Below are positions 55,691-64,000 of a DNA stretch of 64,000 bases, piece by piece (position 1 is the stretch's first letter; each line of letters opens with the position of its first letter). The DNA lies in the NCBI GenBank assembly GCA_964017065.1, contig OZ024786.1, forward strand, positions 9,367,047 through 9,431,046, read 5' to 3'. The DNA is from Haliclona indistincta. Lineage: Eukaryota; Porifera; Demospongiae; Haplosclerida; Chalinidae. The translations under genes were made by a program, and so were the position numbers. The notes beneath the pieces were generated by a model. The model made no database searches, was not told the DNA's origin, and worked only from the letters and a program-made list of their open reading frames with translations.

Positions 55691-56119
55691 ATTCAGTGGT
55701 AATTATAACGTCCGGACATCGGACATTTGTCAGGTCAAATTGCTTCAATGACTGGTCAAATAAGTGTTTGTTCTGACATAATTGTCAGGTCATACCAAAC
55801 ACAATAGTCAGCTTTGATAGTGGTAAAAGGGGAAAGTTTTCACTCAGAGTGAATATCATTAACAGCTACTTGCTGTGGTTTGGCTTGTAACAGCTTTGTA
55901 AACACCAAGACTTAGAGGCTACCTCAGTACATTATTGAAGTGCATGCCATATGTCCGGTCACTTTTGCTTATGTCCGGACAAACTTTGCCTTGGCCTGAC
56001 ATTTGTCAGGCAATGCCCAAAAATTATAATTAGCACTGGTATTTCAGGATACTAACTTCTGATAACTGACGATAATGAGATATTGTTTACGTTCAAATAA
56101 TTATTGAGCAATCATTTTT

Positions 56120-56430
56120 TCTCAAGTGAGTGGCCCCGATTCTTTCCCAGGTTATGCTGCAGCCCAGAACCATAACACCGGTGTTCCCATAAACCGCTTT
56201 GGGATCTGTTTATCCCCCATCATATTTAGATCTTGCTTGCATCCAAACTTCGACGAGATTCATAGTGAAATTGTCAATGAGCTGCTTTGCTTTTATAACA
56301 ATCCGGCTAACGATAACCTGTATGTCGTGCATCATAGCTGGGTCAGTTTCAGTGCGAATAATTCCACATTCGTTTTGCCTCACTTTGAGAGGCAGTTTGG
56401 ATAGTATTCGTAGTAAGTCAGGTTTGTTTT
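56120..56430 (-). pseudogene. Relic of an uncharacterised transposon-associated protein
   Basis: Minus frame reads LLRILSKLPLKVRQNECGII, then DIQVIVSRIVIKAKQLIDN, FTMNLVEVWMQARSKYDGG and a stop. The TxNLVE..M..R.KYDGG pattern is one I associate with multi-copy cnidarian and sponge proteins that often also carry a YqaJ-type recombinase/exonuclease domain; that link is memory, not a search. The opposite strand is open for 92 codons but lacks any familiar motif, so I prefer the minus reading. Confidence 0.4.
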
Positions 56431-56502
56431 CATCCTGGATTCCACCCGGGTTGTCAGTGCATACAAGGCTTTATTCCTAGTCTTTATTGTATTCGTCTTT
56501 AA

Positions 56503-57246
56503 GGTGGCGGGTGCGCCTATTTTTAATGATCTTCAAAGGATCATGTCTTTCTATTCGTAAAACTTTGCAGTTTTCAGAGTTTATATAATAAATCCTGTAC
56601 TTGTAGATTACAGTTTGTAAAAAATTTATTTCTCATTAATGATTATTGACCTAGTTATTAATGGTTAATTACAACTTTATTTTTTACGTCTCATTTTGTC
56701 AGGGCCTATTTCAAGCGAACGAAACTTCGCCAGTGCTATTGGCTAGTTAAAGTCTAGAATCGTAAGCATGCGTTTTGAGCTAGACACCAGCATCGCTGAG
56801 TAATGGAAATCTTACGATCATAAAGTCACAAAACAGCTCGGCGATCAAAAATAGTATTGAATTTTGCAAAACGGATACTTACGATCTTAGATAATGTTGA
56901 GATGAACATGCAGCGTGATTGTGAAGTCAAACAGCAGCTTCCTCAGAGTATGAGACGTAAAAAATAAAGTTGTACGCGAACATTTGGCGCGCTCATGATC
57001 AATAATTACGTCATAGAATGTGTGCTTGTAATATAACTACTTGTAGTCGGAACTAGTGTTCTCTCCGGTTCTTTCTCGGACTCTCTCTGTCGGACTGACC
57101 ACTGATGTGCTGAAAGCTCGGAATTATCGTCAGTTTGCTGCATTGAAGTAGCGAGCGACTGGAACATGCAGTGCTTCGCGTGGTTTACGAGTTGTGGTAA
57201 CCACGACTATGAATAATCTTACGCGTTAATGACCGTACCCGCCACC
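56503..57246. mobile_element. 744-bp MITE with perfect TTAA duplication
   Basis: TTAA at 56499-56502 and 57247-57250. The ends GGTGGCGGGTGCG (left) and GGTGGCGGGTACGG (right, reverse complement) form inverted repeats. Non-coding. The first eight bases match the element at 16017-16677 under R = A/G. Confidence 0.82.
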
Positions 57247-57895
57247 TTAAGGTGGGAAGTGAGGATAATTTTTAGGAAAAAATGTGCAAATAATTTTCTA
57301 TTTTCTTGGTAGACAGTATGAAGGAGAATTCTCATAGCATGTTTAAATCATCTCCTTGCATGATGTGGCTCAAGGAGCACAGACTTCAGGAGGCAAGCGG
57401 CCTGCTCTGTTCTTAGCTCAACTATGCACCGGAGTAATAAGGTTTTTGACACAATGATTTTCAAAAAACTTCAAACCTCTGTGGTCATTATCACTACATG
57501 CTGCATTGCAGAGGTGGTGACGACAACATCAGGGTATCCCTATTGATCATACTGACAATTATTGTTTAGTTAATGTTATAATACTTACAGTAAGTTTATC
57601 TTTTTGCAGGGTCGTGCCATCCCTTCTCTCACAAATTACGTTCAGTGTTTCTGATTCAGTGATGCTACTAATCCACATGATTATGTAAAGTACTGACATA
57701 TTTTTGCAGGCGCGTGTAGTCTTTCCCCTGCCACTACCGCTGGATGAAGCTCCATTCTTCTGTGAAACTAAAGATTACTCCAAAAATTACTAAGAGTTAT
57801 CTTCACCGATAGTGACCCCACTGAAAGACACTGTGTTAAAACAGACAGTGAAGTTCATGTTTTTCAAAGGAAAGCACAACGAACCAGAAATTATA

Positions 57896-59215
57896 GTGAA
57901 GATCATGACCAACCTGTCCTCAAGAATGAGATGCCCTAAAGACCTTCAGAAAGCACTTCAATGAACCAGACTTTCCCTTGCTGATCAACGAAGCGCACGC
58001 TTTTGAAGCACAACCTCCTTCCAATCACTCTCATAGTCCTGCAGTGACGCATGTCATGAATGAACTCATCCTCAAGCTCTTCTCCGTCACCTGTTGGACA
58101 ATGTAGACACCCGACAGCTGCTAAAAGCATGCAACACACGCCTACAGCTAACCCCATGTAAGTGAAACAATTTGAACTCCAAGGTTCATTGCAGAGTACT
58201 TCCCCACCAAAAGTGAGTACGGTTCGTATAGAACATTTGCTAGAGGAACAGAATCTACTGCACAGACAGGTACTAACCTCAATGAAGAGTATTAAGCAGA
58301 ATTCCCAGAAGTCAGTCAGCTTCATGATATCCAAATAAATTGAGAAATGATCCAAACTCAAAAAAAGTAGGTAGCATGGATAAGCCATCCATATTAAACA
58401 TGGACTCTTTGTATTGCTTCTATCCCTATTGCTTCATAAGAAGTTGAGCTTCATGTTGGGTGTATATCTTCTTGCTTACTGTATGATGCAATGAAAAAAG
58501 CATTGCAAAAATAGTTTGGTTCATTTTATTACAATTAACAGTGTCAATGTTTAGATGTGAAACGACATAAAAATCATAAATTGATATTTTGAGAGCTGTT
58601 GATTTTCTTGTAAGTATAATACCATAAGTAAAATGAGCAATGCGACATAAAACTCTCTCGATACATGTATGAGTGGGAAGATTTGATTCTTTTCAGTGAG
58701 GAATTTCTCTGTCACTGTTTAGACCCTGATACTGTGGATAACTATTGATGTTTTAGGCAATACTACTTCCAAAAATAATCAAAAAAAAACATGATACTGA
58801 TTTGCCAGTGTGGTTTGTCTAGTGAAACCGGTCGACTAAAAATCTTGATTCACAGAAAAATCAGGCTCTCTGTTTAAGCAGTATTGGTCTCTGTTTAAGC
58901 AGTAGTTGCATCCATTGTCATACACTATGACCTTTAGAGCTATAATATTAATCTTTGATATTTAAAATACCTGAGGAAAATTGCTTGTAGAGTATGGTGA
59001 AAGGTATGTGTAGTCTTATCCTGGTCAGACATACTTATTAGCATTAAGTTGCTATTCTGTTCCTTGCTTTGCTAAATTCAATTAATCAAAAAAGGTGAAC
59101 AAACCTACTGACATGTGTGAATGCAAGTGCCCACACTCTAGCTAAGTGGAGAACTTGATGGACGACAATAAACTGCTTACACTAGCTAATGGAGAGAGAA
59201 TACGATGGGTTACAT
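57896..59215. repeat. Duplicated block of about 1.2-1.3 kb, copy 1
   Basis: Same order and orientation as 62427-63622, with roughly 90-95% identity by eye (agtgaagatcawgaccaacc ... aatggagagagaatacgatg). Copy 1 has a 13-bp deletion near 58437 and an additional segment around 58890-58910 and 58945-59090. Confidence 0.9.
57936..58388 (-). CDS. Membrane-protein-like ORF of 150 residues in the duplicated block
   Basis: Starts with hydrophobic MAYPCYLLFLSLDHFSIYLD, then FWEFCLILFIEV, a Cys-rich segment (CLCSRFCSSSKC), another membrane-like helix (YMGLAVGVCCMLLAAVGCLH), an acidic loop and a basic C-terminus (MRVIGRRLCFKSVRF). It is intact here, while the sister copy near 62440-62940 is broken by several small indels. 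A different upstream frame is open in the sister copy (62851-63078) but broken here by 13 bp. The original gene probably used pieces of both, so neither copy is complete. Function unknown. Confidence 0.35.
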   Translation of the reverse strand: MAYPCYLLFLSLDHFSIYLDIMKLTDFWEFCLILFIEVSTCLCSRFCSSSKCSIRTVLTFGGEVLCNEPWSSNCFTYMGLAVGVCCMLLAAVGCLHCPTGDGEELEDEFIHDMRHCRTMRVIGRRLCFKSVRFVDQQGKVWFIEVLSEGL

Positions 59216-59448
59216 GAAGCACAATTCAGAAAAATAATATAATGTTGCAGTAAAAATTTTTGTTGGATTTGTGTCATCAGGAAAGAATTTAGAAAGAGAC
59301 TTGTAGATTTTGACCCACTTCCCCTTCCCGTAACAATTCAAGTAGGGAAAACGGAATCTATCATCGAAATTATTCAACAGTCATCTTTATTTCGTCGTAT
59401 AAACACGACCAGACCTGCTTCTTGGATCTACAGCTACCAAGATCTTGT

Positions 59449-59886
59449 TTAAGGGGGGACTTCATCTTCATGTGCTGGGTATTTATAAGAACTTGATGGG
59501 CCATGAGGATGTAAGAATGTTAATTTGACACTACTTTCGTTGAGAATTGTTTCAATTACGCAAGCTAACCACCACTTATGTTCTGATGAACATGTAACGA
59601 ATGCAGTGATGGACTCTATCGGAAGGTCATTGGACCCCAGTGTAACCTTTTCCTCTTTAAAGGTAGATGAGCCTAAATAGTATGCGACTTTTACTGTGTT
59701 GCTGGAGATTGGAATATAGCTATGATATTTTCTAGTACCTGGAATTGTACGAGACAGAAGAAAACACTCTTCAAGGTGCTGAGCCTCTTCATTGTATTCT
59801 TCCGTGCTTACATACTGAAAATGAACTGACTGTATATTGTCTACAGCCCATTCATACAGCTTTCGTGGAGTCATTATTCGACACAC
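59449..59886 (-). CDS. Uncharacterised 145-residue C-terminal-type protein
   Basis: An intact frame with YEWAVDNIQSVHFQYVS, FLLSRTIPGTRKYHSYIPIS, then KWWLACVIETILNESSVKLT and FLHPHGPSSSYKYPAHEDEV before a stop. The second half (WW..CVIE....V.L.FLHPHGP...Y.YP..ED) resembles a Tudor-like C-terminal module seen in many uncharacterised invertebrate proteins. The first half (TIPGTRK.HS..PI) commonly precedes it. This is therefore the C-terminal half of a larger gene whose upstream exons are absent, since a piggyBac relic begins within 10 bp. Possibly a transposon-linked gene. Confidence 0.45.
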   Translation of the reverse strand: MCRIMTPRKLYEWAVDNIQSVHFQYVSTEEYNEEAQHLEECFLLSRTIPGTRKYHSYIPISSNTVKVAYYLGSSTFKEEKVTLGSNDLPIESITAFVTCSSEHKWWLACVIETILNESSVKLTFLHPHGPSSSYKYPAHEDEVPP

Positions 59887-59894
59887 AACATGCT

Positions 59895-60219
59895 AAACTT
59901 ACCAGTTTAGAGATGCCAGTTATACACGTAACCACTGTGTGCATCGGTCAGAAGCAAAGGCTTTCAACCCCCATTTCTTGGGTTTTTTGGGCATGTATTG
60001 AATGAGCCCTATTCTCCCCTTGTAGCTAATCATGGTCTCATCAACAGATATCTCTCGATGTAGTGTATATGCTGCCTGAAAGTTGTGGAAGAGTTGCTTG
60101 AGAAACGTTCCGATTTTGAATAGTGGGTCTTGACCCGGTTCTCCCTTCTTTTTGTACATCGAGTTGTCGTTGATGTGAAGGAACTTCAACATCATGGTGA
60201 ACCGATCGCGTTTCATCAC
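59895..60219 (-). pseudogene. piggyBac-like transposase fragment
   Basis: After an acceptor-like ttacag the minus frame reads VMKRDRFTMMLKFLHINDNS, DPLFKIGTFLKQLF, REISVDETMISYKGR (the first catalytic Asp), then MPKKPKKWGLKAFA. A single-base shift near 59965 leads to TDAHSGYVYNW, followed by a stop. Order and motifs match the DDE_Tnp_1_7 domain of piggyBac transposases. The second and third catalytic residues are not found. It provides a family source for the TTAA-flanked MITEs in this window. Confidence 0.88.
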
Positions 60220-60299
60220 CTGTAAGGTCACATTATACTTAGTATGATTTTTATAGAACCTTACTTTGCGAAAGGTGTCGGTCAGGGGTGGATACAGGA

Positions 60300-60515
60300 T
60301 TTGAAAAAGGGGGGCCTATAATTTTTTTAATCAAATAACTAATTATTATTCATTTATTCATTTTATTCATTACAATTTGCTTTGCGTCTTGTGAAGTTGT
60401 GCTATACTACAATGTTACTGTTGTCATAAATAATCCTGGTATAATAACAAAAAATTAATATGTTATACAATGATGATGCTGTTATATAACTGCATGGGTA
60501 CATTAATTGTAGTCA
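60300..60515. other. AT-rich spacer
   Basis: Noncoding, dominated by attatt-type sequence. No feature. Confidence 0.5.
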
Positions 60516-60519
60516 ATGT

Positions 60520-61230
60520 TAACTAGTCTGCTAGTGGATTTGTCATAAGAAGCTTTCTTGGATGGCAGCGCACATACTCTTCAACAACTTCTGCTGCTGT
60601 AATTGGTATATCTCGATGATATTGTAGCATTGGAAGTCCATTCAGTTCTTCAGACATTGTACTACGATGTGATGTCTTCAAAAGTCGTAGCATGCTGATT
60701 GACCGCTCACACTCGCAGCTAGTGACTGGCAGAGTACTTAATATTTTGATTAAAATGTGAATATTAGGATAGAAGATATTGTCTGTAGAGGGCAAACTTT
60801 GGCTGGGGTGTTTAGCTCTGCCACTAGATCTGAACTTCTCCACTTGGTTTGCCACAAATGGAGCTCAGCATCAAATGATCTTGGTGATGGTAAGAAATCA
60901 CCATACTGTTGTAATACAGAACTGAAGCTTTCTGGACCCAATGTTGATGCTTCCTTAGAAATCTCAGATGGCAACAGTTGCATAAACTCAAGTAAGTTTT
61001 GCGAACAGCTTGTGTCAAAGCGAGAGTTTAGTTCGGAGATCAGGTGGTCAAGAAGTAGAATTGTGAGACTCCGTTTGTAGAATCAGAAGTATTACTCGCG
61101 GGAACATTCGACCTGTGTAGCCGTCTTCTTGCAACTCTTGGTGCCGATTCATCAACATCAATACTCTGGGAGTAAGCACTAGAGCAACACATAGATTCAA
61201 TAACTGGATGGAGAGTGGACCTTCCCAAAC
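60520..61230 (-). pseudogene. hAT transposase relic, P52rIPK/ZMYM-like type
   Basis: Pieces in order: SIDVDESAPRVARRRLHRSN, LLLDHLISELNSRFDTSCSQ, FMQLLPSEISKEA, FLPSPRSFDAELHLWQTKW, then (after a shift near 60780) NIHILIKILSTLPVTSCECE, RSISMLRLLKTSHRSTMSEE. The final S.CERSxSMLRLLKTxxRSTMSEE..NGL..L..HRDI is the hAT dimerisation region in the form found in zinc-finger MYM-type and P52rIPK-like proteins. It is broken by at least two frameshifts. The N-terminal THAP/TTF finger and first catalytic residue are not present. Confidence 0.85.
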
Positions 61231-61239
61231 CTCAACAAC

Positions 61240-61870
61240 TTTCTTGTGAAAACGCCTGAATTGGAATTGTCAACTGTATTAGCAGTGGCGGTTGTACGGG
61301 AGATATCAGCATCAATCTGTTCTGGTGGTCGGCTGAGATCAGCTGGCCTTAACATTCACAGGTGCATGAACTTTTGTTGAGATCACAAGTGGCTGAAGAT
61401 ATTGGTGGTGTTTCGGTGCTTTGAGGAAACTGGTGCTCTAAAAAGTCGGCAAGATTACCTGTTCCCTGTTTGGGACATGTCCTTCTTCATTGGGAGAGAA
61501 TCAAAAGTAAGTTCAATCAGCTGATGATGAGTATTTCTTACTGACCAGCTTGGGCTGAGGTGACTCTGATGAACCCATGTGCCCGTGCAGCGGTATTATT
61601 ACTTCTTCCAAGGATGAAGCGTAAACCGTAGACCGTAAAGCGTGGAGCACTATTGCATTAAAATGTCATTAAGTCTTTGATCATGCTCCGTTGTGTGAAT
61701 AAATACCAGTGATTTGACACATTAGTGACTGCAAGGTGACGCTTTACACTCAAAATCTTCCCTGCAAGAAGTAATAAACCTGTAATGTGAATAGGTTAAG
61801 TATTTCTGGATAATAACATCTGATAACCGGCGATAACGAGATATTGTTTACGCTCAAATATTGAGCAATA
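61240..61870. repeat. Dispersed repeat, copy with MITE
   Basis: Second copy of 55265-55690 plus the neighbouring segment around 56040-56110 (gataacgagatattgtttacg...caaatattgagcaa), showing that the two loci share a longer ancestor. Confidence 0.8.
61587..61780. mobile_element. About 194-bp MITE with an empty-site paralogue
   Basis: Left ggtattattacttcttcca and right (reverse complement) ggtttattacttcttgca form inverted ends. Relative to 55265-55690 the sequence between cccgt and gtaatgtga is inserted. Internal near-repeats gcgtaaaccgtagaccgtaaagcgt. No coding capacity; superfamily unknown. Confidence 0.65.
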
Positions 61871-62426
61871 ATTATGCATATCGTTGCTCCTGATGTTGCT
61901 AATTTTGACGATATATCTACATGATGAGCTATAGGCCAGTAAATGGCACTAATATATCTGTTGATCTAGATCATGTATGATAGTTAACTTTAACTTCTCC
62001 ATAATAATATCAATAATGCAACAAAATTACTATTATGGATTTTTACAGTTATATATTATATTATTATACTATTATTATTGAAACTTTTCGACAAATTAAC
62101 AGTCGAAGGACAGACTACAACTAGTGGAATACCGAGCGACGAATTAGGTGGAGAGTTTGTAAGCATATGTACAAATGAAGTTGATATGCTGGACCGTGAA
62201 AGATCAGCTGTTACTACAGTGCCAAGGTCTTTGTGAGAGTCTGCAGTTGGAACTAGTTTTTCTTCAATGTAGTAGCAGGCTTTGGATTTAGAGGAGAGGC
62301 TAAACCCGAACAACAGCACATTTAGTAGTGTTTAGCGATAAACGCCATTTGTGGCACCATGAAACCAGATTATCAAGGTCTTGCTCAATGTGGAGCATAA
62401 ATGTGGAAGACCCAAATTTTAGTGAA

Positions 62427-63622
62427 GATCAAGACCAACCTGTCCTCAAGAAAGAGATGCCCCAAAGACCTTCAGAAAGCACTTCAACGACTGGAATGAA
62501 CCAAACTTTCCTTCGCTGATCAACGAAGAGCACCCTTTTGAAACACAACCTCCCTCCAATCACTCTCATAGTCCTGCAGTGGCGCATGTCATGAATGAAC
62601 TCATATTGTCAAGCTCTTCTCCGTCACCTGTTGGACAATGTAGACACCCGACAGCTGCTAAAAGCATGCAACACACGCCCCTACAGCTAACCCCATGTAA
62701 GTGAAACAATTTGAACTCCAAAGTTCATTGCAGAGTACTTCCCCACCAAAAGTGAGTACGGCTCGTATAGAACATTAGCTAGAGGAACAGAATCTATTGC
62801 ACAGACAGGTACTAACCTCAATGAAGAGTATTAAGCAGAATTCCCAGAAGTCAGTCAGCTTCATGATATCCAAATAAATTGAGAAATGATCCAAAATCAA
62901 AAACAAAGTAGGTAGCATGGATAAGCCATCCATATAAAACATAGACTCTTTGCATTGCTTCCATCCCTATTGCTTCAGCAACTCTGTCCATAAGAAGTTG
63001 AGCTTCATGTTGGGTGTATATCTTCTTGCTTACTGTATGATGCAATAAAAAAAGCATTGCAAAAATAGTTTGGTTCATTTTATTACAATTAACAGTGTCA
63101 ATGTTTAGATGTGAAACGACATAAAAATCATAAATTGATAGTTTGAGAGCTGTTGATTTTCTTGTAAGTACATGTATAATACCATAAGTAAAATGAGCAA
63201 TGCGACATGAAGCTCTCTCGATACATGTATGAGTGGGAAGATTTGATTCTTTTCAGTGAGGAATTTCTCTGTCACTGTTAAGACCCTGATACTGTGGATA
63301 ACTATTGATGTTTTAGGCAATACTACTTCCAAAAATAATCAAAAGAAAATATGATACTGATTTGCCAGTGTGGTTTGTCTAGTGAAACCGGTCGACTAAA
63401 AATCTTGATTCACAGAAAAATCAGGCTCTCTGTTTAAGCAGTATTGGTGAAGGTTGCATCCATTGTCATACACTATGACCTTTAGAGCTATAATAATCAG
63501 AAAAAAGGTGAACAAACCTACTGACATATGTGAATGCAAGTGCCCACACTCTAGCTAAGTGGAGAACTTGATAGACGACCATAAACTGCTTACACTAGCT
63601 AATGGAGAGAGAATACGATGGA
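62427..63622. repeat. Duplicated block, copy 2
   Basis: Partner of 57896-59215. Contains the minus ORF 62851-63078 (MNQTIFAMLFLLHHTVSKK, AEAIGMEAMQRVYVLYGWLI), a signal-peptide-like start followed by a hydrophobic stretch, and a degraded version of the 57936-58388 ORF. Confidence 0.9.
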
Positions 63623-63653
63623 GGTGGACTATAAGGAGAAGATCATGTGACGG

Positions 63654-64000
63654 TACATTACTGATTTCTCCCAGCTGCATTTTGTCCAGCCAGATGAACT
63701 TGGACGTATGGTGTCACTGGTACATTACTGATCTCTCCTAGCTTCATTTTGTCCAGCCAGATGAACTTGGACGTATGGTGTCACTGGTACATTACTGATC
63801 TCTCCTAGCTTCATTTTGTCCAGCCAGATGAACTTGGACGTATGGTGTCACTGGTACATTACTGATCTCTCCCAGCTGCATTTTGTCCAGCCAGATGAGC
63901 TTGGACGTATGGTGTCACTGGTACATTACTGATCTCTCCCAGCTGCATTTTGTCCAGCCAGATAAACTTGGACGTATGGTGTCACTGGTACATTACTGAT
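63654..64000. repeat. 67-bp tandem repeat, at least 5 copies, running off the window
   Basis: tacattactgatctctccta begins at 63654, 63721, 63788, 63855, 63922 and 63989, exact 67-bp spacing. Two unit types alternate (ctagcttcatt and cagctgcatt). The array continues past the end of the window. Confidence 0.95.

Noticed and set aside
56126..56404. 92-codon plus ORF
   Set aside because: The opposite strand carries the motif-bearing frame (TMNLVEVWMQARSKYDGG); the plus frame is its shadow.

Overview
This is an AT-rich, gene-poor animal nuclear window with a 200-base scaffold gap. Introns are short (about 50-80 bp), genes are compact, and transposon relics are dense and diverse. Several relics belong to protein types I associate with demosponges (Amphimedon-like) and cnidarians. 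A demosponge is my best inference; nothing in the window proves it.

Layout: 1-5745 is a degenerate satellite of about 430 bp units, with two insertions and an inversion before the gap (5746-5945). 5946-7650 holds a hAT relic, a duplicated segment, two hairpin-ended elements and a 39-bp tandem array. 7754-9276 (minus) is the best host gene: four exons that join in frame into a 416-residue protein with a Tudor-like N-terminal segment, a basic lysine-rich middle, a coiled coil and a BEN domain. Its CpG-rich upstream flank carries a 390-bp inverted-repeat element. 9950-12600 is a tandem segmental duplication. 14.2-16.0 kb has a frameshifted gene facing an intact 353-residue orphan ORF, followed by a TTAA-flanked MITE. 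16.7-36.8 kb is mostly noncoding and holds a P-element/THAP9-like relic, a TA-flanked element carrying a Myb/SANT-like exon piece, a repeat-rich sponge-type protein relic, a DDE transposase relic and a few orphan exons.

37-48.4 kb is the retrotransposon zone: an old Ty3/gypsy RT relic, a PIF1-like helicase relic, a full-length Ty3/gypsy element with identical 133-bp LTR overlap and one intact 1514-codon Gag-Pol ORF, a Mutator-like hairpin MITE with a perfect 9-bp target duplication, a Harbinger relic and a gag relic. The young gypsy element is bracketed by two same-length, apparently identical 711-bp direct repeats, far too long for an ordinary target-site duplication. 49-53 kb has a hAT tail, a multi-exon Harbinger-like gene with an in-frame 27-bp minisatellite, and a Pogo/Tigger-type MITE. 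53.1-53.7 kb is a head-to-head pair of small genes with start codons 49 bp apart. 54-64 kb is a mosaic of duplicated repeats, piggyBac and hAT relics, two further MITEs, a 1.2-kb duplicated block with membrane-protein-like ORFs, and a 67-bp array running off the window end.

There is no operon logic here. The common theme is serial, nested transposition, in which the relics serve as insertion targets for one another.
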